From assembly GCA_020055645.1 (NCBI GenBank), contig CM034546.1:65038001-65102000 (forward strand): 64,000 nt of DNA, given 5' to 3'. The position numbers and the translations under genes were made by a program. Below, piece by piece: positions 22,278-32,799 of this stretch; position 1 is the first letter of the stretch; every line of letters begins with the position of its first letter. The notes beneath the pieces were generated by a model that was not told the origin of the DNA, did no database searches, and saw only the letters and a program-made list of their open reading frames with translations. The DNA comes from Tomocerus qinae (taxonomy: Eukaryota; Arthropoda; Collembola; Entomobryomorpha; Tomoceridae).

Positions 22278-23637
22278 TTAGTTCAAATCTACAGACAGGA
22301 TTAAATTAATGGAGTAATCAATGATAAATCCATTGACTTCCAGGGTCGTTTGAGGATGATATTTGAAACAATTTCCAAGATCAAACTAGATTATTCTGCG
22401 TCCCTTGGGTACTCTCCTTAAATATGGGTTTTCGACATTCCTCTTTGCAAGTAAATAAATCATAGATTGGACGTAGAAATCCGCAACCCGAGGACAGAAT
22501 GTGAAAAATCCCACGTGGAAAACTGTGGACACCAAAGGCATATGGTTGCTTCATAAGTCTTCTTTCAGCAATTTTTCCATCTTCAGTTGTATTTTTCCCA
22601 GTGAGAATAGAGAGCCAGAAGATCATGCCAGTGGAGTAAACCATCCCTATGATAATGAACAAGATGACAGGTCCCCAAATATTACAACCGGAAATGATGA
22701 TCGCTATGAAACTCAGACATGTATGGCGTGTATTAGATCTCTGGGAAGTAATCCAAAACGAATCTCTGCAGAGGAACCCGGGGACGCAAATGAGATCAGA
22801 CCTCCGCATACAGATCCAAAGAGTGCTCCTGGTATCAAGCGAAGTAGCACTTTTTCTGTCCAAGTTTCTTTTGGCTTCCTCTTCTTTCTATTCCAGCAAA
22901 ATTTTTCTGTTGAACAAGAAACAAATTTGAAAAAACATTTTACCCTGTCATATTTCCATAGCAAATGATGGTGGGTAGTTGCTAAGGGCAAAAGTGGCTA
23001 GTAAATGAGCAAATTGGAAGGTACCTTGTGGGCCCGACGCGACGGCCCAAACGGGCAAAATTAAAATTGGGGCTAAAAGATACACTAAAGGATGAAAAAA
23101 TGATCGTAAATTAGATTTTATGTACTTTTGCCCCTTTTGCTTCCTAGTACTACCCACTTTGAATTTTTTGACTGGGTGGATAGCTAAAAGTAGTTTGACC
23201 ACGTAGTTTGAACGGCTTAACCTGAATTGAAATATTGAATTAAAAATAGATAATTAAAGAATCTAATAACCTTTGCTTGCCAAATCGTAATTCAGGCACA
23301 TGTTCACTACATTTATGACGGAATCTCCTTGGAGTATTAAAATCGTATTCAATATGCAAGAAATGACCATGATGAGAATGTAGAAGGTGTACATCATGAT
23401 TTGCTAAGCGTTAAAATTTTCACTGCGAGTGCACATTTCCTTTAGCAGACGAAGCGCTCCGTAAATACAAATTGCCCATCCAAATGACCACGAACAGTAG
23501 AGATGAGTCCAGGCTAATTTATCTGGGTTCACCGATAGTTTTTTCTGTTTCTTGTTCCATTTAAATGGGGTCATTTTTATTGTAGAATAAAACGCGAAGT
23601 ATCTATCTATAGATTCCAATGCTCCGTCTGTGGCCAT
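22278..23637 (-). pseudogene. GR-like multi-pass membrane protein pseudogene (C)
   Basis: A paralogue of 9739-11077 with the same exon structure: exon 1 23637-23271, exon 2 22906-22278. Exon 1 starts MATDGALESIDRY but carries an in-frame TAG after NFNA (near 23405), where the intact copy has Phe. Exon 2 has indels after GGLISFAS, a deletion of about 165 bp after the RRLMKQP motif that removes two membrane segments, and another stop near 22390. The intron (22907-23270) holds a degenerate MITE-like repeat with GGGCAAAAGTGGCTAGT. Confidence 0.8.
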
Positions 23638-23917
23638 GTTAATAAATAATCAACTTCCTCAGATAACAGTTTATTTCTTGCTAAAAGTTAAAATAATAAA
23701 TAAGACCAAAAGTAACAAACAAAAATTATTTTTTATTTTGCCTTAAGGTGGAAGTCAATTACCTTGACTAGCCCGACAAACAGGGCAGTCCTGGGGCCAA
23801 CCCGTACACATCCTCGGGGTGGCACAATATTCCAAATTCACTATAAAAATTGGAATTCGAAAGTGGGCTTCGAAACACTTGCAACAAAATCTTCCTTAAC
23901 GAGTAATGAGTATTTAA

Positions 23918-24064
23918 CAGGGCATGAAAAACCCATGGGTTTTTGCTTTTGGTTAGGAAAAACCCAAAAATCCGGGTTTTTGGTGTTTTGGGTTTTTGTC
24001 TTTTTGCTGTTTGATACCCAAAAACCCACCCAAAAACCCGGGTTTTTGGGTTTTTCATGCCCTG
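23918..24064. mobile_element. hAT-type MITE
   Basis: Ends CAGGGCATGAAAAACCC and GGGTTTTTCATGCCCTG are inverted, and the perfect 8-bp repeats GTATTTAA flank it (23910-23917 and 24065-24072). The interior is made of CCCGGGTTTTT/AAAAACCCGGG blocks. A degenerate relative lies at 16768-16894, and internal-type sequence lies near 735-830. Confidence 0.85.
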
Positions 24065-24072
24065 GTATTTAA

Positions 24073-25078
24073 TGCAATGTAATTAATTTCACGCGGCAAT
24101 CTATTCGAAATGAAACAATAAGAATTTTGTATGGCAAGATATTTTAGTGCAGTTGGCAGTCGTACGTATTGTATGGCCTGTTATAGAAAACCATGTGAAT
24201 TTGTATGGCAGTTAAGGGGACAAATTAATTTGCATCCTTTCAGTAATTTTTATTTAAAATTTAGTCTGTTTTTTGACTCATTTTCTTCAAAAGTGACCCA
24301 ATTATTTTGGTTTGTTAAGAAGCTCAAAAATTTGCTTAAAATGCTGACTAATTTTGTCAGTCTAAAAGGCTCAATTGCCACCGAATTAACCTGAAATCTA
24401 AAAATGGAAAAATATAACGTTACTGGATAGCAGTAATTATAGGATAAGGATTCGTACCTTCGTTATGAAGATACAATGGTCAGTTCAAAGATAATAATTT
24501 AGTACAATATTAATTGCCACCCCTTATTATGCTTAAGAAAAGATACCTTGATTTAGGCGTAGTAACTAGGATGCACGTTAATCATTGAATAAAAGTCGTA
24601 TGGAGAAATTGCAGATAGGTACAAGAGTAATTATTCTGACGCTAAAACTCACACTAGGTAGAATTATAATATTTTATTCTTAGGAATAGTGCTAACGTAA
24701 CAAAGAGAAATTGTAGGACTGGATCCTACAGACTGGTTCAGCTAGCTTATATTTACTTATAGACAAGGAAGCGGTAGTAAACTAATTGTGGCTACCTTGA
24801 AAAACACAGTTTCGAGTGGGAAATGAAAGAAGTTGGATATTTCCCATTTCCCAAGTGGGAAATGTGGGAAACAAAAAGGAAAAGTGGGTGGGAAAATGGG
24901 AAACAGAAAAATTAAGTGGGAAATGAAACTTTAACACACAGAGAGCATAAAATCTGCACATTTACTGGAAGAATATCATCTTTTATTCTCATATTGCATG
25001 TAATAATTAACGAAATTAGGATTATAAATCTTCTAGTGAATTTAGGGCTCACAATTACAATTTCTGTGCCCGATACTC
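24073..25078. other. Non-coding stretch
   Basis: No gene is recognised. A purine-rich patch with repeated GTGGGAAAT and one TTTCCCA block lies at 24815-24930 and resembles 63785-63960. Confidence 0.5.
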
Positions 25079-25617
25079 CAATAAAGTCCAATTCGGTCCA
25101 ATAAAGTCCAATTCGGTCCAATAAAGTCCAATTCGGTCCAATAAAGTCCAATTCGGTCCAATAAAGTCCAATTCGGTCCAATAAAGTCCAATTCGGTCCA
25201 ATAAAGTCCAATTCGGTCCAATAAAGTCCAATTCGGTCCAATAAAGTCCAATTCGGTCCAATAAAGTCCGATTCGGTCCAATAAAGTCCGATTCGGTCCA
25301 ATAAAGTCCAATTCGGTCCAATAAAGTCCAATTCGGTCCAATAAAGTCCGATTCGGTCCAATAAAGTCCAATTCGGTCCAATAAAGTCCAATTCGGTCCA
25401 ATAAAGTCCAATTCGGTCCAATAAAGTCCAATTCGGTCCAATAAAGTCCAATTCGGTCCAATAGAGTCCAATTCGGTCCAATAAAGTCCAATTCGGTCCA
25501 ATAAAGTCCAATTCGGTCCAATAAAGTCCAATTCGGTCCAATAAAGTCCAATTCGGTCTAATAAAGCCCAATTCAGTCCAATTCGGTCCAATAAAGTCCA
25601 ATTCGGTCCAAATAGTA
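25079..25617 (+). repeat. 20-bp minisatellite, ~27 copies
   Basis: The unit is ATAAAGTCCAATTCGGTCCA, repeated head to tail with rare point variants (for example GTCCG for GTCCA at 25268-25290 and 25348, and one ATAGAG). A 20-bp unit without stops leaves all three minus-strand frames open with a 20-residue period, which explains the long overlapping ORFs there. They are not credible proteins. Confidence 0.95.
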
Positions 25618-26076
25618 AATTCATTCCCCTGAAAGTTAAGAGATTCTTTCAACATTTTACTATAGATCTAGTTACAAATAATTATTAATATCGAAAACAA
25701 AATAAATACAGCGGAATTCATGGTCAAGGCCAAGTATTCCCTCTATTACCTAGTTCTTTCAAAATTGTCCAAGTCAAGCGTTAAAGCACATTGATGGAAA
25801 GCCTCTCGTACTATATTGATAAAAGCAAAAGTTTATAATACTTTCGCACATATACAAGAGAATTTTATAGTTTATTTATAGTGGATTAAGACACATGAAT
25901 AGTCAAAAGCTGTTTCAACATGTATGAAACAGGAACAGAAGATATATCGTCCCTTAAGGATCGAAAAAGCCTGTATCCACTTTCAGATTGGTGGACGAAT
26001 AAGCCTATATTCATTTTTTGTTTGGTGGACGAATAAGCCTATATCCCATTTTCGTTTGGTGCAGGAAATAGCCTCT

Positions 26077-26105
26077 ATTGTATTGTATTGTATTGTATTG
26101 TATTG
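26077..26105 (+). repeat. (TATTG)n microsatellite at LTR element insertion
   Basis: Five or six TATTG units immediately precede the 5' LTR. The same motif forms the tail of the SINE at 5268-5285. Confidence 0.85.
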
Positions 26106-26837
26106 TGATGACCATGGGCTGAATAAGCAATTAGTCATTATCACATTACTTAGAAATAATTATTGTTAGAAAATAACAATTATGTGAAACACACACATGA
26201 CACATCAGGATATTGCGGTACCCACATCCTATAGAATAAACAGGACGGGCGCTGGCCGGAGATGGTTAAAGCAAGACAGCCAATGAGAAAAGGGTACAAA
26301 CATCTAGAAAAGGCGTCGGCTACGGGTATATAAGGGGCCCGTCATAAGAAGAACAACGACAGAGGACTGACGACAGAGAACAGAGAAGAGGGACACTGAG
26401 AGACGACAACGACAAGACACCCGATACAGGGCACGAGAGAACAGGAGACTAGGCACTCGAGACACACAATAATCCAGACACGGGGCGACAAGAGAACCAG
26501 CGAACACATCAGGGATAACGGAGGACCAGCGGAGAACCAGCAAGAAGATAACGGAGAGCCACGACAGACAACGGAGAACCAAGGAGGAACAACCAGTAAA
26601 ACTGACCTGATAGGCAGTCGGTCGGGAGCGGAGCCAGAGGAATCAAGTTGGGACTACGAAACGCACAACACAAACAATCACATTCTAAACTCTAAAAGCA
26701 ATAAAGATTAAAACTCCACAAAATAACATCCAAAATTCATTCTCATTAAAAACACATAGACACCGAACAGAAGAGGCAGAATCTACCTTCGGTCAAAAAG
26801 AATATATTTTAAAGGCCAATTAAGACCGACCCTCACA
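26104..26837 (+). repeat. 5' LTR
   Basis: TG..CA ends. It contains CCAAT (near 26279), TATATAAG (26327-26334) and AATAAA (26700-26705) in promoter-to-polyA order on the plus strand, as in a U3-R-U5 layout. It matches the right LTR over its full length. Confidence 0.9.
26327..26334 (+). promoter_or_regulatory. LTR TATA box
   Basis: TATATAAG in a GC-richer context, about 360 bp before the AATAAA signal. The same site is repeated in the right LTR near 31631. Confidence 0.6.
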
Positions 26838-26855
26838 TGGCGCGGACTCGGAGCC
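26838..26855 (+). other. Primer-binding site
   Basis: TGGCGCGGACTCGGAGCC starts directly after the LTR. The TGG pairs with the CCA end of a tRNA. The tRNA species was not identified. Confidence 0.6.
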
Positions 26856-27295
26856 TTTTCTTCGGTTGATCGTGCTTCTTTTTCTTCCCTAGTAGGGAGG
26901 GGGACACATTCGTGTCACAAAATTCCCCTGATATTTCGAACATTTTCAGTGACTAAGTGAACCAACTTTGAAAAGTGACCATTATGAACTCCGACATGAA
27001 TGTGAAACAATAACAATCAGTGACAACGATAATATGATTATGGAGCAACTTATGAAACTCACTCCGCAATTATGGAAGCCTGCAAACAGTAAACCAAATA
27101 AGAATACTACAACACCAAAGCTAAGTCTTTTTAAAACATTCGATTTATTTATTTTCATGACTCATGGTAGGGTGATCATTTATAACAAGGTACAAAACTC
27201 ATTGATAAACGTACATAACCTCATTACAACATAATCATTAGTAAAACAGTTATGGCATATTAATTTCAGACGTAAACAATTTTTAGAGTAAAACC

Positions 27296-28402
27296 TTATT
27301 CCATCAAATCATTTAACGCAGACAAAATCACGGAAGACAATAGGTTATCGTCAGCAGGGTTCACTACTTCTCCCGGGTCAGACCATTGACCCTCAGGGGA
27401 AGCCTCCAATCTGGAGGGCCCTAACAGTCCCCATTGGGATCCGCTAGCCTCACTAGGAAAGGGAGAAACCGGCTGTTGAAGCAATTCGTCTGCCAACACA
27501 GCCATTAAACTGGGAGAAACGTCTCCAACATTTAGGGAGTTAACTTCAATAGGACCCTCCTCTACTCCGACCACCGGCGGAGCTGAGGAAGCATCTGATG
27601 CCGATTGTGGAGACACAGCATCCACACTCCTCGCGACGGGAACAGCTACTCTCTGCAACCTAACTACAGGCACCCGGAGCGGCTTACAATTGCCACTCAT
27701 ACGGTGACGCTTTAGGTTTCGGGCTATCATACGTAGGCCGCAGAGAGAGCAATCCGCTCGCGTATTCAACCTTACCCTCTCCGGAGGAGGCCTGCACACC
27801 CCCACTTCTGACTCCTCCTCACTCTCAGAGGAGGACCCCAAATTGCTGGGGACATATTCCTCATCAGAGGTATCCTCTGAATCCTCACTGGCAAGCGTTT
27901 GCATCTCGTTTTCCTGGGATACTTCGCCAGCCACCTCGAGTACAGAACAGTGTGGTATTACGTCTGTTGTACTCGAAACAGGCCGTGAATTTATATGTAG
28001 GGCTGTAGAAGTCGAAGCCACAGGTTCACTTGGCGAAACAGCCCGGATTTCGGGAGTCACCGGCTCAAATAGAACGGAGACACAGCTGCTTCTGGGCAGC
28101 TCCTTCTCCCATTCCAAAGCCAGTGAATCCAACAAGTCACGAATAGTTTCAAAATCTTTGAAACCATTTTTTATCTTAGTAACCATTGGATCCACCTGCC
28201 TCAGGGCTAAGGGATTTCCAATAGACCGTAAGGTCTGCCACAAGTGCCACGACGGCTTGAGAGTTGTATTCAGGGAGTCCAACCTCTCATCGACTTTACT
28301 ACTTAGAATGTCATCAGGGTGACGACACGAGCAGAAATTACCAGTAAAAATTAGAGCGATAAATAGAACAGACGGGACATCCCTTCGTGCCGTCATGTTC
28401 AT
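27296..28402 (-). CDS. Antisense ORF2 of LTR element: acidic, zinc-finger-containing protein
   Basis: 368 residues. The ATG overlaps the stop of the upstream ORF as ATGA (28402-28399). The N-terminus has a short hydrophobic run (residues ~10-22), then a probably helical segment to ~105. A Ser/Thr-rich linker follows, then an acidic stretch (EDSEDTSDEEYVPSN and the Glu/Ser run after it, ~170-200), a CX2CX11HX5C motif (CSLCG..., about 218-238), a basic KRHR region and a low-complexity C-terminus. The zinc-finger-plus-acidic layout would suit a nuclear regulator, but no family is recognised. It is antisense to LTR transcription. The six-residue motif ARRDVP occurs near its start and also in ORF1. 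Function unknown. Confidence 0.55.
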   Translation of the reverse strand: MNMTARRDVPSVLFIALIFTGNFCSCRHPDDILSSKVDERLDSLNTTLKPSWHLWQTLRSIGNPLALRQVDPMVTKIKNGFKDFETIRDLLDSLALEWEKELPRSSCVSVLFEPVTPEIRAVSPSEPVASTSTALHINSRPVSSTTDVIPHCSVLEVAGEVSQENEMQTLASEDSEDTSDEEYVPSNLGSSSESEEESEVGVCRPPPERVRLNTRADCSLCGLRMIARNLKRHRMSGNCKPLRVPVVRLQRVAVPVARSVDAVSPQSASDASSAPPVVGVEEGPIEVNSLNVGDVSPSLMAVLADELLQQPVSPFPSEASGSQWGLLGPSRLEASPEGQWSDPGEVVNPADDNLLSSVILSALNDLME

Positions 28403-29245
28403 ACCTTCACTGGAACCCCAGACATAATTTCCTGGAAAGTTACTAACACACTTTTCATATCCAAACGGGCAGTATAAACGGCCACGTTTGCCTCAGAAAA
28501 ATAAGGATCCTGCAAGAACCAACCCTCATGGGAGAGAGGGTTGGAGCATACATTATCAGCAATGGGTAAATGGTCCAGTGCAAAACGTTCGAGAACCGGT
28601 ACATCCCTTCGGGCTATAGTCTTAAAAACTCTAGGAGCCCCCTTAACCAAAGAATAATAGGAGATATTAGAATGACCGGTTCCCCGAACAGAATTTATTG
28701 TATTAGGGCATTGAACCTCTAAATAATCGGCTGGGATAGCCACGGTCTTACTAGTAGAGGGCAACGAACGATAACAAACTGTCTCCCCATTTAGAAAGCG
28801 ATAAACATTAGGATTAGTATCAGGAACTACCCTGTTTACTCTTGAGGAAATTATAGACAAATCCTCATAGCTGGTTACCTCGTTCTTTAGTTCGGTGACC
28901 ACAATATTACAATCGTTATACCTTTTTACATAATTACAACTAACCGGTATCTGCAGACCGGAAGGACATGCCTCTGGAAAGACGCCAGATTGTGAAGCGA
29001 TTTCCAATACGCAGAACCCAGGGCCATCTCCATTCAGCTCCTCCAGCTGGCGTGATAAGCGAGTGAGGTCTCGCAAATCTTCCGTAGAGGGCTTCACATG
29101 CCAAACCCCACCCACCAGAGTACGCGATAATTCGCTCCTTGAATTCTACAGTAAAATAAAAAGGAAAAGGGAAAATTTTTAAAGAAACATAACACTGATA
29201 AAGGCAATTATGAGCGTAACTGAAAATTTATGTTTCACTTACCAT
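28399..29245 (-). CDS. Antisense ORF1 of LTR element (spliced), unknown
   Basis: The main exon 29145-28399 is open for 248 codons plus stop. It has no ATG near its start, and the open frame runs up to a good acceptor (TTTTACTGTAG, ending 29146). A consensus donor GTAAGTG lies 97 bp upstream, directly after an ATG (29245-29243), so splicing gives ATG|AAT.. and a 249-residue protein. There are several Cys, no membrane span and no family I recognise. The stop overlaps the ORF2 start (ATGA), suggesting coupled translation or a shared transcript. An alternative upstream start puts the 5' part of this exon in another frame (see the 28940-29434 entry). Splice sites are predictions by eye. Confidence 0.5.
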
Positions 29246-29434
29246 TATCTATGACTGCAGAGAGTACTTCCTTATTCAACCAGAAATGTAACCACCAAGG
29301 CAAACAACCAATCTAGAAGAATTACAAGGATTTAGTACATAAAACCTTTTTAGGATAACATTCCTTGACTCAATGATAAATAAAATCTTTTATAAATCAA
29401 TTACCTCTATGATGTAGAAAACAGTTTTGCGCAT
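28940..29434 (-). CDS. Alternative spliced antisense ORF overlapping ORF1, tentative
   Basis: Exons 29434-29405, 29312-29243 and 29145-28940 join at GT-AG introns (29404-29313 and 29242-29146), giving 101 codons plus stop from an ATG at 29434. It runs through the ORF1 exon in a different frame for 68 codons before a TAG. The predicted product is Trp-rich (WW, WGW, WRWPW) and no family is recognised. It may be a real overlapping gene, or a chance uORF, or the sign that ORF1 is translated from another start. It is the least certain of the three. Confidence 0.3.
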
Positions 29435-30100
29435 AAAACGAACGCCAGAAAATGACCAGAAAATTACGTCGAAGAATATTACAATTAATCCTCTCACGCA
29501 TAAGACCAAACAACAATAACTTAAAAATAAAGCGCATATTTAGTTAACAAGCTCTTTAGTGAAAATTATCGCATTTTGTCATTCACAATTTTCATAAAAT
29601 TCCACAGAAAGAGGACTGTGCACAGGTTTATGAAAATACATGTAACTCAATAATTTACTCAACTCATAATCATGCGATAAACTTTTCGTAGGGAATGGGA
29701 TTCTTAGAATTTGTCCCGGCTGTAACTTAAGATAAGACAGACTAGCAATTTCGCTAACTATACATAGGGAACGGAAACGAATTGATTAGCTTATAAAGCC
29801 GTACTCACTTGAGAGACACCCAGGACAATGGTTTCTTCTTGATTAGAAATCACCACTTTAAACCAAAGCTTAATAACATACTAGAAAAGCAGTAAGATTT
29901 CCTTCCTTAAGTTCATAGAGACTTGAATAATTGGTTGGATATCGGCCGAATGTGGTGACACCGCCAACATGTGTATGGTATATCCACTTGGTTAAGATAA
30001 GTGAATAAATTAATAATTACATATTTATTACAACCATGCTTATACGAAAAGTCAAACTTTGTTGATACGACGAGCAGCGTCTTAAAATATTGCACTTCGA
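29435..30100. other. LTR element interior, no gene seen
   Basis: AT-rich, no ORF on either strand worth calling. If the antisense genes are real, their promoter should lie here or in the repeats that follow. Confidence 0.5.
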
Positions 30101-30106
30101 TGACCG

Positions 30107-30595
30107 AATAAGACGTGCACCGTCAATAAAGATTGCGAAGACCAGGGCAACCGCTCTGTGACTCCGACTAAGACGTGCACCGTCAATAAAGATTGCGAAG
30201 ACCAGGGCAACCGCTCTGTGACTCCGACTAAGACGTGCACCGTCAATAAAGATTGCGAAGACCAGGGCAACCGCTCTGTGACTCCGACTAAGACGTGCAC
30301 CGTCAATAAAGATTGCGAAGACCAGGGCAACCGCTCTGTGACTCCGACTAAGACGTGCACCGTCAATAAAGATTGCGAAGACCAGGGCAACCGCTCTGTG
30401 ACTCCGACTAAGACGTGCACCGTCAATAAAGATTGCGAAGACCAGGGCAACCGCTCTGTGACTCCGACTAAGACGTGCACCGTCAATAAAGATTGCGAAG
30501 ACCAGGGCAACCGCTCTGTGACTCCGACTAAGACGTGCACCGTCAATAAAGATTGCGAAGACCAGAGCAGCCGCTCTGTGAATCCCGCGATACGC
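30107..30595 (+). repeat. 60-bp tandem repeat, ~8 copies, nearly identical
   Basis: The unit includes AAGACGTGCACCGTCAATAA and AGACCAGGGCAACCGCTCTG. The first seven copies look identical and the last has two or three changes (GAGCAG for GGGCAA). Because 60 is divisible by three and has no stop in several frames, overlapping ORFs of 150-190 codons arise on both strands. The plus frame gives a KTCTVNKDCEDQGNRSVTPT repeat. Coding use is unproven. Confidence 0.95.
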
Positions 30596-31390
30596 CAAAA
30601 TAATACAATGCTTGAAACCGATATCTATACATTAAACCAAACTAACTTATTGCTTATTGCTAATTAACCGCCTAGCGGCTTGCAGCCTAAAAGCACAGCT
30701 AAGAAGCTATCGCTTCAGCGCAAATGCTCAACAAACGCTTGGGAAGCTCTTACAAAGTAACAAAACAAACCGCTTAAACATTTAGCTTTTAATGAAAAAC
30801 CTTGAGACTCCCTTTCTTTTTTTCAGATTCCGGGTACCCGTTCTCCGATATCCACCAAAACATAGAGCAGTTGATAGATAGATATGGCAGCTTAGATAGT
30901 AAAATGAGAAACTACCAACATGAGTCATATTATTATTGTTATGCCTTGCCATGTTATATTCACGAACTCCGATTAATGCACTCTCCTTTATCTAACTTTC
31001 TCTTCAGGCATTCACCTCTTACAACACCTCAAAATATCCGGAGGACGCTAGCCCACAATGGACACTCATCAACTCCATAGCCACCACGATGCAATACCAG
31101 AGGAAGACAGCGTTAATACCACCACCAGAACTTCAAACATGTCAATTAAGTTAGGATTTATATCCGGACACCCGGCCAGGTTTTTGTTCCTTCATCATTT
31201 ATGTTTGTAGATAAGGTTTTCCCTGGACCCATAGCCAGAATTGGGGGTAGTCCGATTTTTTGTACCACGTTTACTTTTAACCATTGTTTACCTCAATACT
31301 TGTTACTCTGTTCAATTTATCATCAAGTGGCCTAAGTTAGGGCCCATGGTCATTTCTTTAATCTTAATTTTCCCCTGTAGTTGAAAATTC

Positions 31391-31407
31391 AGAATAAGAA
31401 GGGGTAG
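31391..31407 (+). other. Polypurine tract
   Basis: AGAATAAGAAGGGGTAG directly before the right LTR, the expected position of the plus-strand primer. Confidence 0.65.
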
Positions 31408-32141
31408 TGTGATGACCATGGGCTGAATAAGCAATTAGTCATTATCACATTACTTAGAAATAATTATTGTTAGAAAATAACAATTATGTGAAACACACAC
31501 ATGACACATCAGGATATTGCGGTACCCACATCCTATAGAATAAACAGGACGGGCGCTGGCCGGAGATGGTTAAAGCAAGACAGCCAATGAGAAAAGGGTA
31601 CAAACATCTAGAAAAGGCGTCGGCTACGGGTATATAAGGGGCCCGTCATAAGAAGAACAACGACAGAGGACTGACGACAGAGAACAGAGAAGAGGGACAC
31701 TGAGAGACGACAACGACAAGACACCCGATACAGGGCACGAGAGAACAGGAGACTAGGCACTCGAGACACACAATAATCCAGACACGGGGCGACAAGAGAA
31801 CCAGCGAACACATCAGGGATAACGGAGGACCAGCGGAGAACCAGCAAGAAGATAACGGAGAGCCACGACAGACAACGGAGAACCAAGGAGGAACAACCAG
31901 TAAAACTGACCTGATAGGCAGTCGGTCGGGAGCGGAGCCAGAGGAATCAAGTTGGGACTACGAAACGCACAACACAAACAATCACATTCTAAACTCTAAA
32001 AGCAATAAAGATTAAAACTCCACAAAATAACATCCAAAATTCATTCTCATTAAAAACACATAGACACCGAACAGAAGAGGCAGAATCTACCTTCGGTCAA
32101 AAAGAATATATTTTAAAGGCCAATTAAGACCGACCCTCACA
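31408..32141 (+). repeat. 3' LTR
   Basis: Full-length match to the 5' LTR, with the same TATA and AATAAA signals. It is followed by the GTAT target duplication. Confidence 0.9.
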
Positions 32142-32799
32142 GTATTGTAAAGGCTTTATTGTCAGACACTATTGCAGATTCATAGTTACATGAAACTGGT
32201 TTCCAGTAGAGGACAGACAGGACATCCTCTTGCAGCTTAGCTTGTAAAGTTATAGGGGCGTATTGATACATAGTTAATATGGGCGGCGGAAATATTGAAC
32301 TTTTATTCTTCCTTTCAGCCGGTTCATTTTTATCCAATATCAAAATACGAATTTGTGTCATTAAAAGTTTTGTTTTTGTCTTATTGTGTAATTAGCTAAA
32401 ATTTTATAATGCTTATGTACATTCTAGCATGATATATTTCAAGTATCAACATAAAAATAATAAATACTTCATTTCGTCAACTTGTTTATTCTTACTGTGC
32501 CCCGACAACTTTACATTAAGGCTGTAAGATGACAGAGGCTATTTCCTGCATCAAACGAAAATTGGATATAGGCTTATTCGTCCACCAAGCAAAAAATGGA
32601 TTTAGGCTTATTCGTCCACCAAACAAAAAATGAATTTAGGCTTATTCGTCCACCAAACAAAAAATGAATTTAGGCTTATTCGTCCACCAATCTGAAAGTG
32701 GATACAGGCTTTTTCGATCCTCATATTCATATTCATATTGTCAATATTCATATTATTATCTCAAGTGGTATTGTTATAATGATTACTCATTATATTATA

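Larger units (their letters stand above)
26104..32141 (+). mobile_element. LTR retroelement lacking gag-pol, with antisense genes
   Basis: Two direct repeats of exactly 734 bp (26104-26837 and 31408-32141) begin TGTGATGACC and end CCCTCACA. They appear identical by eye and are flanked by GTAT on both sides (26100-26103 and 32142-32145). A primer-binding-like TGGCGCGGACTCGGAGCC abuts the left LTR and a purine tract abuts the right one, fixing the orientation as plus. The 4570-bp interior has no gag, protease, RT, RNase H or integrase motif, so it must be mobilised in trans (LARD-like). Its only substantial ORFs are on the minus strand (27296-29434). Also inside are eight 60-bp repeats. The matched LTRs mean a recent insertion. 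Confidence 0.9.
25951..32722. mobile_element. TIR element interrupted by the LTR element
   Basis: The left arm (25951-26076) and right arm (32533-32722) are inverted: GGATCGAAAAAGCCTGTATC on the left is mirrored at the right, followed by two to four tandem units containing TTGGTGGACGAATAAGCC. Without the LTR element the host would be about 730 bp. The paralogous locus near 1640-1700 lacks it. Target duplication and superfamily are not clear. Confidence 0.6.

Noticed and set aside
24912-25655. Long minus-strand ORFs with a periodic WTELDFIGPN pattern
   Set aside because: They are produced by the stop-free 20-bp minisatellite, are open in all three frames, and have no non-repeat domain.
26968-27234. 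Plus-strand ORF near the 5' end of the LTR element as a gag remnant
   Set aside because: Only 88 codons, starts at TTG, and has no capsid or zinc-knuckle motif.
30107-30595. CRISPR-like array
   Set aside because: Uninterrupted tandem repeats with no unique spacers, in a eukaryotic sequence.
30017-30667. ORFs on both strands across the 60-bp repeats
   Set aside because: Open only because the unit is a stop-free multiple of three. Several frames are equally open, so coding cannot be claimed.
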